A DNA stretch of 64,000 nucleotides, taken from positions 18,234,592 through 18,298,591 of the forward strand of contig JAMKCF010000007.1 in NCBI GenBank assembly GCA_023634235.1. The letters are read 5' to 3'. This DNA comes from Pisaster brevispinus. Lineage: Eukaryota; Echinodermata; Asteroidea; Forcipulatida; Asteriidae. The notes under the pieces were generated by a model, which saw only the letters and a program-made list of their open reading frames with translations, searched no databases and was not told the DNA's origin. Every line of letters begins with the position of its first letter. Positions within the stretch are counted from its first letter, which is position 1. Both the position numbers and the translations under genes were made by a program. Of this stretch, positions 35,241-45,370 are shown in pieces.

Positions 35241-36437
35241 AGGTGCGTACTTTACAGTACCGATTGCCAAAAACTACCGCAAATACTTACGTTTTATGTG
35301 GCAGAACAAATTGTTCGAATTTACCTGCCTGCCTTTCGGTTTAGCTTGTGCACCGAGGGTATTTACAAAGATAACGAAACCTTTGATAGTCTCTTTAAGA
35401 CTAATGTGGCACGAATCTTGTGACTACATTGACGGCGCTTTGTTGATAGGTGCAACAAAAGAAGAGTGCATAACCAATGTTAAAGCTCGAGTTGCCCATC
35501 CTCGTTCCCAGGGGTGATCGATCTCGCCGCGCCATTTTTTCCCAGCATGCCTTGCTCGATCATAACCCCTGGAATTGGTTCATTAAAATGTGCTAGAATC
35601 TAGCACATTTTAATTAGGCCTGGGCCGATTCGTTCTACGCGCGCGCTCAAGTACGGTAACCCATAAAAGAGGCATCAAGTCAAAAAGCAACTGGTCCTCT
35701 GTCATTCTTCTTTGATTTTCGATATGTCTAACTGTATGCAGTTATGGGTGACCGTGTAAAAACATGATTCATTTGAAATGGAATCGCGTCAAAATACTTG
35801 CATTTTCACACGCGCGTACTAAGCGTTCTACAAGCGCCATACATGCGCTCGAAAGTTTTCAACGAGCGTGCACGCAAAGTAGTCACCATTGGGAGCCAAT
35901 CAGCGTTGTTTTTCAGTACATCCCTACCAGGGGTTAGTGACGAGAGGTATCGATACGGCGCGCTGCCCATGGTAGCGAGGCTGCGAGTTGCCCTCACCCA
36001 AGAATTTGGATTGATAGTCAATACTGGGAAATCTGTCATGGAACCCACGAAGTCCATTGTGTTTCTGGGTTTTACAATAAATTTGGAAGATATATATTCC
36101 TCCAGCAAAAAAGAGCAAAATTGAAGTGGCTATTCATAACATTATTGATGCCAATAATCCATAAATTAGGGACGTTGCCCGAGTAGTGGGGTTTTTAGTC
36201 TCTTGTGATATCGCCGTACCGTACGGCACATTATTCAGAAGATCTATCGAATCTGAGAAAAGCGCAGCATTGACTGCAAACCACGATGATTTTGATGCAA
36301 GAATGTCATTGTCTGACCAAGCTAAGGTAGACTTAAATTGGTGGCTTACTAACCTTCATTATGCTAGTGCCCCCATTCACAGAAACAAGCCCGATTTCAT
36401 TGTTGAAACTGACGCATCCCTCAATGGCTGGAGTGCA
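35241..36437 (+). pseudogene. DIRS copy B reverse transcriptase / RNase H, first part
   Basis: The reading starts at RT motif A (GAYFTVPIAKNYRKYL), then LFEFTCLPFGLACAPRVFTK and CDYIDGALLIG. The catalytic YIDD has become YIDG, a missing aspartate expected to abolish polymerisation. A 487-bp insertion (35498-35984) splits the next segment, after which FGLIVNTGKSVMEP and IVFLGFTI follow. A frameshift near 36095 leads to RDVARVVGFLVSCDIAVPYG and the RNase H start (DLNWWLTNLHY, VETDASLNGW). The ISL2EU-type transposon interrupts RNase H at about 36438. The rest resumes at 41338. Confidence 0.88.
35498..35984. mobile_element. 487-bp non-autonomous TIR element with 9-bp TSD
   Basis: GAGTTGCCC flanks both sides (35489-35497 and 35985-35993). 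Copy C has the uninterrupted sequence with one GAGTTGCCC, so this is a direct empty-site comparison. The ends are loosely inverted: CCTCGTTCCCAGGGG at the left, CCTCGCTACCATGGG reversed at the right. A 9-bp duplication is typical of Mutator-like elements. No protein is encoded. A perfect 15-bp-arm hairpin (TTAAAATGTGCTAGA) lies at about 35583-35613. Confidence 0.85.
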
Positions 36438-36439
36438 TA

Positions 36440-37083
36440 GACACAATCGGCGACTCCGAGCAGCGGTGGTCACGTGACGTATAGTGGGTACAGAATCATA
36501 ACAAACCATCGCGCGACATGTGCGCAGTGTTTAAGCATGGGGGATTGTCGTAGTTTTCCGACAGCATAGCTGAACGGCAAGTCTTTTTCTACCTCCATGG
36601 TATGATCCTTCTTCCATCGGCAAGGTAAGGCAGAATGTTCTAAAACGTTCGTTATATATTCTTTCTAGCAATCTCTGTGCAATTTAGGCTCTGGAATTCA
36701 TGTGTAATGCTTTGTGAATTTGTCATCATGGACACAAACAAAAGATGTAGCTAAAAAGTCGTGTTGGACTTGGAGACTGCTGGCGTTGCTAACGTATACT
36801 CGTCGAAGTCGTTCTTTGCACGTGTGATCCAAAATGCAGGCCACTCTCGCATGCATGCAATATCCTGCCAGTGACAGTTACTAGCAGCATTGATTCACTC
36901 ATACAGAAAGGACCCACACTACTACTTTCCTATCAAGGTTTAAAATTAAAAACAGTAAAGTGTTAACAACAAAAGTTGAATAATAAATGTTTGTTTCATT
37001 TCAAATATTAACCAGATGTGTATTGTCTTTCACTTTTTCAGCATTTGGGTCACAGTGTATGGCACAGTCAATAGTTACAGATA
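36440..37083 (+). other. Left end and 5' non-coding region of the ISL2EU-type transposon
   Basis: Terminal and subterminal inverted blocks, then about 600 bp without a gene. GCATGCATGCA-like words occur near 36850. The transposase promoter should lie here, but no clear TATA box was recognised. A candidate upstream intron ending CTTTTTCAG near 37040 would precede the ATG at 37084, which is the first ATG of the THAP frame. Confidence 0.55.
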
Positions 37084-38628
37084 ATGCCTCACCATTGCAT
37101 TGCATATGACTGTAACAATACTTCAGATGAGCACACTGAACTCTCCTTTCACAATCTCCCATTACATGTAAATGATCGTAAGCTACTTCAACAGTGGTTC
37201 AACAAGATTAAAAGAGACAGGCGCCATGTTGCACTGACAAATTCTTCAAAAATATGTTCAAGTCATTTCAAGACAAGTGACTTTACTGGAATAGGGACCC
37301 GACGAAAGCGACTTAAATGTAACGCCATTCCCTCTAAATTTTCATGGACACAGCCAGGTCCAGGAGACATATCAGATTCTTCTGGTGAAGATGAACGACC
37401 GGCTTTTAAAAAGAGGAGAGAAATCCAAGAGGACCTTGATGAAGAAACTGACTCAGCTACCGAAGGAGAATGTGAAATTTTGGATGCTCAAAAGCCGTCT
37501 TTAAGATCTCAATCAACTCAATGGAAGGAGGATGATTTTGAGGTGGATACTAAGTTGCCGTGTAATCATGCCTTCAGCATCAATCATTTACTCTCTAAGT
37601 GTAAGAATGAAAGGATCGAGCATGAACTATTTATGCATTTCACTGGGATGGCATCATATGAGAGGTTCAAGCAGTTCTAAAGGTTTGTTTGTCCAACTTT
37701 GGACAATGAAGATGTGATCTACTGGGGAAGCAAAGCGAGTAAACATCGACTGATTGATACTGAACAGCTACTTAATGAATCGTCATATGAATTTCATGAT
37801 GCAGGAGATGAAGAGAAAGATTTAATTCAAAACAGTTCATATAAAATGACAGTGCAAAATGAACTTTTGTTAACCCTTATGAAGTTACGAACCGGGGCAA
37901 AAAATCTGGACCTTGCAGAACGCTTCAACATTTCTAACAGTACAGTGTCAAACAAAATAATAACATGGATAAATCTACTGTACGTAGCACTGGGAACACT
38001 GAACATTTGGCCACACAGAGACATAATCATCCAAAAGTCACCTAAGGAATTTCAAGAAAAATATAAAGACACGGTCATAATCATAGATGCCACTGAACTA
38101 ACTGTCCAAGTGCCAAGTTCACTTCAGAAACAGAGTGAGTGCTACAGCAACTATAAACACCACACTACGCTAAAGTCATTGATTGGCGTAGACCCAATGG
38201 GTGGCGTGATGTTTGTTTCGCAACTTTTCGAAGGATCAATAAGCGATAAAGAAATAGTAAAGCGAAGTGGGTTTCTCACTGTTTTAAAAATGAAACTTGA
38301 ATGTGGAGAAATCCTGCCAGGGGACGGTATCATGGCAGATCGGGGTTTTAATATTGGAGAAGACCTTCAAGAACTTGCCTTAAAACTAAATGTTCCCCCC
38401 TTCCTGAGGGAAAAGGGTTGCTTCAGTGAAAAAGACATCATACGAGCTCAGACTGTGGCACAACATCGAATCCATGTAGAAAGAGCCATAGGAAAAGTCA
38501 AAAGATTCAGAATTTTCCAGTCATTGATCCCTGTATCCATGTTTGGAACTATAAACCAAATTTGGACAGTAGCTTGTTTGATTTCAAACTTCCAGAACCC
38601 TGTTATTTCTGATGGAGGAGACGAGTGA
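37084..38628 (+). pseudogene. THAP-domain DDE transposase (ISL2EU/Harbinger-like), one in-frame stop
   Basis: Residues 1-90 form a THAP zinc finger: C5 and C10, W38, C58 and H61, and the AIPSKF box at 81-86. An acidic linker follows (SDSSGEDE, DEETDSATEGE). A single TAA at 37678-37680 breaks the frame after YERFKQF; the same frame continues at once with RFVCPTLDNED. In the second part a helix-turn-helix (LRTGAKNLDLAERFNIS) precedes the DDE_4-type catalytic domain: first Asp in IIIDATEL, second in MADRGFNIG, Glu in HRIHVERAIG. The protein would be about 514 residues, usual for the family, and would bind element ends through THAP and cut and rejoin them. Apart from the stop it looks intact, so it may be recently inactivated, or the stop could be read through. 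It ends in TGA at 38626-38628. Confidence 0.9.
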
Positions 38629-39773
38629 TTTTACATTTTGTTTATGTTGATGATCTGTCCGGCTCAAATCTTGCTTTCTCAAGTGTAGTTATTTTTGGCT
38701 GTACCTAAAAATGCAGTGTTTCGGTTTTTTTTAATATCAGTATTAAAATGCAGGTGCTATGAACCAAAGTATAAGATTGTAGGACTAGGAGTAGGATCGT
38801 AAAGTAGGATTTTGAACTTTGCATGGTGGAAATACTATCCAGTAATTTTTGCGGTGAAACCATAATGATCTCCCAATGAGTTGGGGTGGTTCTGAACAAA
38901 CAATGGTATTGAAGACGATCAGAGCATACTAATCAAAACGTTGAGTTGCTAAAACCACCCCTACTCATTGAGAGATCATGGTGTTACCTCAAACCAATAT
39001 ATTATAAAGATTGTTGTTAATGTTAATTTACTGCCATTCATTGCCTTAAAAGTTAAATGATTATGTTTCCATGTTGTATTTATTACCAGGGGCAGATCAA
39101 GGATTTATTTTTTTTTTTTTTGGGGGGGGGGGGGGGTTGTCATGCGTACACTCATAAAGTTTACCATCACAGATAATAACCCCTGCATATTGTCATCTTT
39201 TTTATTTGTCTTTGTCAGAGCAGCCCCCCCCCCCCAGATTACACATGAAGAAATGCAGCCGGCTAGGCCAACATTTCTACATGTATTATTTAGTCAAATT
39301 ATAGGATGTTTTCATGTAACTGCAATAATTTTTCTCTTGCCAGGCATCATATTCTATCAACTCAAGGTAGTGTTGAAAAGAATTTGTTTTTGTAGATGAC
39401 ATACTGTAGATGGTATACTCTATTCACTACATGTTAGTTATTGTGTTGAATACATGAATTAAACCTACAATAATACTGTTTGTTCGGTGTCAACCTGGTT
39501 TTCATTTATTTATTTTGTCAAATAAATACAACTGTAGTAGACATATATACAGCTTTCTTTTTTTTAAAGCACATTTTCACATAGATCTGATAAATGGAAT
39601 GGATTAAACACAGAAATCAGATTGTTTTCCACTTTCTTTTCTATGTTGAAAGAGATCTGATAAATGGATTAAACACAGAAATCAGATTGTTTTTCACTTG
39701 CTTTTCTATGTTGTTGACAGAGATCTGATAAATTGATTAAACACAGAAATCAGATTGTTTTTCACTTTCTTTT
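38629..39773. other. Intergenic region between convergent transposase and nuclease genes
   Basis: No gene recognised. Near 38858-38890 and 38952-38984 an inverted repeat (ATGATCTCCCAATGAG and its mirror CTCATTGAGAGATCAT) could fold in either transcript. A T-run followed by a G-run (39105-39136) and a C-run near 39225-39235 flank an AT-rich segment. Three ~65-70 bp direct repeats begin at 39584 and run into the nuclease 3' end. Confidence 0.7.
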
Positions 39774-39800
39774 CTATGTTGACAGAGATCTGATAAATGG
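39584..39800. repeat. Three-copy ~67-bp tandem repeat at the nuclease 3' end
   Basis: Each unit contains GATCTGATAAATGG, GATTAAACACAGAAATC and TTTTCTATGTTG. Three copies begin near 39586, 39653 and 39723, with a partial fourth at about 39785. The last copy overlaps the stop region of the minus-strand nuclease gene. Confidence 0.9.
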
Positions 39801-41257
39801 AAGAGACTTAACATAAAAATTGTTCAATTTACTTAACAAACTATTCCAATATTCTTCATCAAACAGTATCCTTATTACTGCCATCTCATGTGAATCACTT
39901 AAATATACAACAAAGTCACACCATGATAACCCTGAGATTGCTAATTGTCCTTGGACCTGATCGTAATACCCATGAGGATGATTTTTCATGAGGGAATACA
40001 TGTCAGTGTGTCCTTTCTTTAAATAGAAACCTTTAGAGGATACAGCTTCCTCGAGAGAAAGTTCTTTCTGAACAAGTGGACACTTTATCTCCAACAGTCC
40101 AAAGCACTCCTCCATGGATGGATCATACACTTTGCCATCTGGTGTTGCCCCAAGATGCGGCATATCTGGATTTACAAGAAGCCCACTCTCGAAAACTCTG
40201 AAATTCTTGATTTGTTTGGCACATTCCTTTGCATACACATTCCTCGCAGTTTTCTCATTGGCTTGCCCATGTGAAACCGATCGTATGCTGCCTAAATTCC
40301 TGCAGCAAAATACTGCTTTGAAGAAAGACTCTGTTGGCTCTTTTACTCTCTTATTTACTTTCCCAAAATTGGATGCAGTTAAGCGCAGCTTTCTCTGCTC
40401 ACGCCACTCAACACATTGTGATTGTTGCACCGTTCTCTTCTCTAAGCTTATGGCTTCACATAAGCTGATTTGAAGCTTATCACGCAGACTGTCGTCTATA
40501 TCAAGAAATGACACATTCCTTTGCATAGCAATAGGTAGAACTGGGAAGCCTTTACATTCATGTGGTTGTTGAACCGTTGACCGATCACCACTAAAAAACA
40601 GCTTAACTTTGGGTCTGCCGTGATCTAATAGTTGATAGGAAAGGCAAGAGCCTAATGGTACGGTTCCCAAAGGAGTGTCCACTGTCATGGTTTGTTCCTG
40701 GTCACTCAGCAAGTATGAGAATGGTGGTGCGTCGTCTAAATCTCTTAAATAGGATGCTTCGTCTGTAACACCTATCTGGGATGCAACACATTTCATCATT
40801 GCTGATCTTGGATCATAGAGCTTGCAAAAAACTGGGGCCTTTTTTCTCTCCCCAAGTTTCATTCGCTCTGTTTCTGGCTTTGCAAAGTGTGTTCCCATCA
40901 CAGGCAAAGACTCCACTGACTCTTGTCTCGGAATATGCCACTGCTGTGGCCTACTGGTTTTACTAACATCAATCGGAATTTGTTGCAAATCATCAGAAAA
41001 ATAGTCCACGCTTTGCCTTCGTCCGGTAGCGACTCCAACACTGGAGCAACAAGCACATCGTGTACATACCTCTCCTTGAAAAACTTCCAGGATTTTGTGC
41101 CACTGTTTTTAGGAGCTTTGCCAAACCATTCCGACAAAGTTTGGCCGTTGACACTGGGCACACTTCCGATGGATTTAGAATAGTTGAAATCGTGATGTAA
41201 CCAACAAATGCAACAAGAATCATGACCCTTACAACAGTGGCACTCGGCTGACGCCAT
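39774..41257 (-). pseudogene. YqaJ-type (lambda exonuclease-fold) nuclease of the transposon, one apparent frameshift
   Basis: The main frame (39774-41009, 411 residues) holds a YqaJ/PD-(D/E)XK nuclease: LRLTASNFG at 208-216, HGQANEKTAR at 248-256 (Glu), HLGATPDG at 285-292 (catalytic Asp), LEIKCP at 306-311 (Glu-x-Lys) and YYDQVQGQL at 348-356. The N-terminus continues in another frame from ATG 41257, with a Cys/His-rich start (CHCCKGHDSCC, CWLHHD) and then EWFGKAPKNSG. The frames overlap near 41005, implying one indel, or less likely an unrecognised splice. The gene starts about 80 bp inside the right terminus. In ISL2EU elements this second protein accompanies the transposase; its role is unknown, perhaps processing ends or repair intermediates. 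The nuclease domain itself is uninterrupted. Confidence 0.88.
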
Positions 41258-41337
41258 GTTGTTGCCATACGCCGCACTTGGTTTGTTTACATTGTATACC
41301 CACTATAGGTCACGTGACGCCGGTCGCCGATTGTGTC

Positions 41338-41423
41338 TATTGCAATGGGCAAATGTTAGGTGGACAATGGTCAGCTGAGGAAGCTGCATGGCATATTAAT
41401 TACCTTGAGCTAAAAACTTGCTT
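41338..41423 (+). pseudogene. DIRS copy B RNase H, middle segment
   Basis: Continues RNase H after the transposon: CNGQM, GGQWSAEEAAWHINY, LELK. It ends where DIRS copy A begins. The matching, uninterrupted region of copy C (19625-19710, minus) shows these pieces were contiguous. Confidence 0.85.
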
Positions 41424-41544
41424 CTACCTCGTCATCACATAGCAATTCGGACTTACTTGAGAGCCCTCTTCCCTATATAGCCGAGCCCCGCACGGGCACA
41501 CCTCAGTGCATTTTTGTGACCGGTATGTTATGTTCGTCAGTAAG

Positions 41545-42655
41545 ATGTCTTCAGAACCTAAGTTGCTCGAGTTGCTCAGCATCCCTTCTGACAATGACTT
41601 CGACATGTTGAGCCAAACGGACCCAGTTCCTTCAGGGAGTCCTTCCTGCTCTGCTCCGAGCGGCAATCCGCCGGTATCGAAGTCATCAACGAAGCGTAAA
41701 GCGACCAAAGCTGATAACGCAGTCAACTGGGATGAATTTTCAGCTCTACAACAGCAGATGAGTATGATGGCAGGGGCTATGGAAACGCTTCAGAATACCA
41801 TCATGGCTTCGATGGCCGGACATCCAGCTAAGCGACAGAAAGTTGACCAGGTGGTGTCACCCAGCGACGTATCTGTTGCGACGACCAAGGTCATCGAGGA
41901 CCTACTGGGACCGTCTGATGTCGATGCCTCCACTGAAGCCCTCAGCGCCATTGAACAACTTTATTCCGGTGAGGACTATGGGGAGAAGATTGATGAAAAA
42001 TTTGCCGCCGTAATCACTAAAATGGTCAGACGTCAACCTTCTGACGACAAAATGACTGAGAAACTCAATAGTTTCAAACGGCCCGCCAACATCGAAGAAC
42101 TTAAGCCAGCCCGGGGAAACCCAGGGATATGGAGTTCTTTGCAAGCGAAAACTCGATCTCTTGACATAAAACTCCAAAAGGTGGAAAGCGCACTGCTCAA
42201 GAGCATTGTGCCACTTGTGTCCTGCATTGCCTCGCGAGGCAAGTGATCCAAAAGATCTTATGACAAAGCTCATCGACTCGGTGGCCATAATTGGCTATTC
42301 CAAGTATGAACTTAATCTGCGCCGTCGAGAGCTTATTAAACCTGACTTGAATGTCAGTTCTCTGTTTTGAGCTCTGCACAAGCACCTGTAACCGGGCTTT
42401 TGTTCGGAGATAATCTCACTCAACAATGCAAAGACATTCAAGAGACTAACAAACTTGGCAAACAATTTGGTTATCGCGGCAACCCCATGGGTCATAAAAA
42501 TGACAACGGGATGCCACAACGAGGACAACGGGGTAGGAGGTCCTACACCCGCACAACGAGTCAGTACCGACAGAGTCGTTTAAACTCCTCGCGCCAAAAT
42601 GGCAGGGGAAAAAGTCGACGGACAGTCGACAGCAAGCTGCGGCCAAAGTAAAGCC
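41545..42655 (+). pseudogene. DIRS copy A gag-like protein, two frames
   Basis: From ATG 41545 an open frame of about 233 residues runs to TGA 42246. It starts SSEPKLLELLSIPSD and has a Ser/Pro-rich stretch, a predicted coiled segment (FSALQQQMSMMAGAMETL), a basic HPAKRQKVD motif and TKMVRRQPSDDKMTEKL. A second frame (42367-42651) follows and is rich in Arg, Gly, Asn and Gln (MPQRGQRGRRSYTR, RQNGRGKSRRTV), suiting a nucleic-acid-binding tail. The gap 42247-42366 still reads as DIRS gag in other frames, so at least two frameshifts separate the pieces. Function inferred from position. Confidence 0.7.
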
Positions 42656-42668
42656 GACCAGCTCTGAG

Positions 42669-43489
42669 GTGAGTGAGCACAAGTGTGATTTTAACGCTCA
42701 AGACCGAAGAAAGACGGGTCGTTCGCCCCATCATCAACCTTCGAGGGCTGAATGCCTTTTTTTGCATATCATTATTTTAAAATGGAGACTATTCGTCATG
42801 CAATACAGGTTATTAGACCTAGCTGTTTTAGGGCATCTATCGATCTTAAGGGACGCCTATTTTTCAGTGCCAATGTCCCCCCCAAAAAAAAAAAAAAAAT
42901 TCCTAAGATTTACATGGCGTGGCAAAGTGTAGAGTTTACCTGCCTACCATTTGGTTTGGCGCGTGCCCCTCGTGTCTTTACTAAACTAATGAAGCCAATG
43001 GTCGCTTCACTCAGACAAATGGGACACGAGTCATGTGAATACATCGATGACTCCTTACTTGTTGGCCAAACTTTTCAAGAATGTGTTGGGAATGTTCAAG
43101 CTAGAACTTATCTAACCCAAAGTCTGGGATTTGTAATCAATGACAAGAAGTCGGTTTTAAAACCACTCCAACGAATCACCTTTCTAGGGTTCGTTTTAGA
43201 CTCTGTCAAAATGACAATCTCTATACCGCCATCAAAGGTGGAGAACAGTATTAAGTGTATCCGTAAGATCACGGACAGGAAAGTGTCTAAAATTCGAGAT
43301 GTTGCCAGTGTGATTGGTTTATTGGTTTCCTGTGAATTAGCGATGCCTTATGGCGAGACAGATGCATCGACCCTGGGCTGGGGGACAAACTTTAATGGCT
43401 GCATTACTGGAGAGCAATGGTCCCAAATAGAGGCGGCGTATCACATCAACTTTTTAGAACTCAAGGCGGCCTTTCTTGCATTAAAGTAA
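42669..43489 (+). pseudogene. DIRS copy A reverse transcriptase / RNase H, internally deleted
   Basis: RT motifs: YFKMETIRHAIQVIRP, SIDLKGR, FTCLPFGLARAPRVFTK, and CEYIDDSLLVG with an intact YIDD. Then ITFLGFVL and RDVASVIGLLVSCELAMPYG. RNase H follows directly as ETDASTLGWGTNFNGCI and QWSQIEAAYHINFLELKAAF. The first part of RNase H (the WWL..L segment of copies B and C) is deleted between MPYG and ETDAS. A C-run/A-run (about 42880-42900) causes a frameshift near motif A. The normal motif-A sequence DLKDAYF reads DLKGRLF or RDAYFSV depending on frame. Confidence 0.87.
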
Positions 43490-44213
43490 TTTTTCTCAAA
43501 CAAAACCGAAATCATGGTCCATTTGAAATCTGACAACTGTGGCTTATTTTCAACATTTTGGTGGCACAAAATCAAAGCTACTAAACTCCTTAGCCAGAGA
43601 AATTTGGTCATGGTGTATGGACCATAAACATATGGTTAAAGGCTTCACATCTTCTTGGCACACAAAACATTGTGGCTGATTTTGCATCTCGAAATTTTCA
43701 AGATTACTTGGAGTAGAAACTTAATACCACTGTTTTTCGGAAGATAACTAGTACTTTCGGCAAACCTGACATTGATTTGTTCGCATCTCGGCTCAATGCT
43801 CCGTTAATGTGGACGCATTTACAATAGATTGGTCTGTATATGCATGTTTTTATGCATTTCCGCCATTTTGCCTAATAGACAAAGTCTTAGCAAAGGTAGA
43901 ACACGACAAGGCAGTTGGAATTCTAATTGCACCTGTATGGCACACGCAATCATGGTTTCCGAGAATGCTGAAATTGCTAGTGAGAAACTCTTGCATTTTG
44001 CCTTTTCAGTCAGATTTACTTTCTCTCCCTTCCTCCGATAGGCTCCACCCCTTGAGAGACCGCCTAAAGCTAATGGCTTGCTTCTTATCTGGGAAGGCTT
44101 CAGAAACAAAGGCATTTCAAGACGAGCTTCCCAGATCATCTTGGCATCCTGGCGAACGAAATCAGGAGATGCTACAAGTCAGTGCTGGGGAAGTGGCTTT
44201 TGTTCTGTTCTAA
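43490..44213 (+). pseudogene. DIRS copy A RNase H end and linker domain
   Basis: Broken frames read HLKSDNCG, NIVADFASRNFQDYLE, FGKPDIDLFASRLNA, then DAFTIDWSVYACFYAFPPFC, APVWHTQSWFPRMLKLL and LSLPSSDRLHPLRDRLKLM. The order matches copies B and C. Stops after ALK (43487-43489) and in the 43620-43730 region show decay. Confidence 0.8.
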
Positions 44214-44754
44214 GACAAAAGTTAATCCTGTTCAACCATCTGTGACGTCAGTGGTTGACTTTCTTGCAGCCGAATTCCAGAATGGCTGTGAATACAACAG
44301 CCTCAATACTCTACGCAGTGCCTTATCGGCAGTGATACAACCACACGACGGGGTGACCATTGGCTCTCATCCTCTTGTAAAAAGACGTATGAAAGGTGCC
44401 TTTAACTTAAGGCCACCAAAGCCACGATATTCCAACACATGGGATGTGACTATTGTCTTAAACTACTTGAAGGGCATTGGGTCGAATAATGACCTCTCTT
44501 TGAAAAAAGATGGATGGATTAAGGGTACTCATTAAGTAGTGGGCATCAAAACAGAAACATTTTCTGCCCATAGCACCCGATCAGCAGCTTGTAGTGCCGC
44601 ATACAGACATGGTGTGCCATTAGATACAATCATGAAGACTGCTGGGTGGACCAGGTGTTCCACTTTCGCAAAGTTTTACAATAAACCTATCGATGATAGA
44701 AATTACTTTGCTGAGGCTGTTTTTAAAAGTGTTCCGAACAAGTCTAGTAATTGA
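44182..44754 (+). pseudogene. DIRS copy A tyrosine recombinase, box I deleted
   Basis: The first frame (44182-44535) carries the N-terminal helices (TLRSALSAVIQPHDG, then TWDVTIVLNYLKGIG). The catalytic end is in frame at 44539-44754: AHSTRSAACSAAYRHG (His and second Arg), TAGWTRCSTFAKFYNKP with the expected Tyr nucleophile. Between SLK and KDGWIKG the region that holds the first catalytic Arg is deleted. Integration must have been catalysed by another copy or before the deletion. A ~180-bp AT-rich untranslated segment follows to 44938. Confidence 0.87.
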
Positions 44755-44938
44755 TATGATTTATACTTACGTATACATTATCACAGTGTAATATTCCTTT
44801 ACGATTTAATTGGTCAAGCCATGAAGTGTAATATTTGAGTTTGTAGTCAATGAAAGAAATAAAGGCTTCTGACATGATGTACGTTGTACACGTACCCTGA
44901 TGAATTGACTCATTTTGCAGTGTTTTGGCTCTAAACAT

Positions 44939-45370
44939 CTCAAGTAAGTCCGAAGTGCTATGTGATGACGAGGTAGAATTTCCTAATTAAACGAAATGAA
45001 ATAGATTGTAATTGAAGTTTAATTTTGGTTCTACCGAGTCATCACTAGCACTGAAGGACTTACGCTCCCTCCCTCTTGCTCTCCGAGGGATTGCTAATTA
45101 ACAATTGGGTATCGACACTTGGTAACAATTTACTTCCCTCCCGAAGTCACTGCAAAAAGAGTATAGTTTACAAAAATGCTCTGAGGTGTGCCCGTGCGGG
45201 GCTCGGTTATAGAGGGAAAAGGGCTCTTTTTAACAATGAGCTCTCTAAAGCGTGTCGACAAACACCGGTGGTAAGTGCAATCTCAAGTAAGTCCGAAGTG
45301 CTAGTGATGACTCGGTAGAACCAAAATTAAACTTCAACTACATTCTATTTCATTTCGTTTAATTGGGAAA
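44939..45370 (+). repeat. DIRS copy A internal complementary region and right terminal repeat
   Basis: CTCAAGTAAGTCCGAAG appears at 44939 and again at 45286, both complementary to the left end at 41440-41465. ATTAAACGAAATGAAATAG at 44986 is inverted as CTATTTCATTTCGTTTAAT at the right terminus. AATGCTCTGAGGTGTG through GGGCTCGG (45175-45205) is complementary to the leader at 41475-41515. Confidence 0.88.

Larger units (their letters stand above)
36440..41337 (+). mobile_element. ISL2EU-type DNA transposon with transposase and YqaJ nuclease genes
   Basis: The terminal inverted repeats are GACACAATCGGCGAC (36440-36454, and reversed 41323-41337). A second inverted block (GTCACGTGAC then TATAGTGGGTA) lies 14 bp further in on the left and 3 bp on the right. 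The flanks read GCAT/AGACAC and GTGTCT/ATTGC, so the target duplication is 2 bp, TA or AT. TA gives an in-frame RNase H empty site. The element encodes a THAP/DDE transposase on plus and a YqaJ-fold nuclease on minus, converging. From established knowledge, this pairing is characteristic of the ISL2EU group near PIF/Harbinger; the group name is recalled, not searched. Confidence 0.9.
41424..45370 (+). mobile_element. DIRS-like retrotransposon copy A, inserted in copy B
   Basis: The left end TCTACCTCGTCATCAC and right end CGTTTAATTGGGAAAT belong to a different subfamily from copies B and C, with a related layout. The internal complementary region at 44939-45370 contains both ends joined (ACGAGGTAGAATTTCC). 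Gene order is gag, RT/RNase H, linker, tyrosine recombinase. The flanks (AAAACTTGCTT on the left, TTTTGCCTTACAG on the right) rejoin to the RNase H sequence of copies B and C with little or no duplication, as expected for recombinase-mediated integration. All genes are damaged, but less than in copy B. Confidence 0.9.

Noticed and set aside
38705..39399. Small frames between transposase and nuclease genes
   Set aside because: Short, AT-rich or homopolymer-driven, no similarity to other elements here.
41902..42288. 128-residue minus-strand frame opposite gag of copy A
   Set aside because: Antisense shadow of the gag frame, without any domain.
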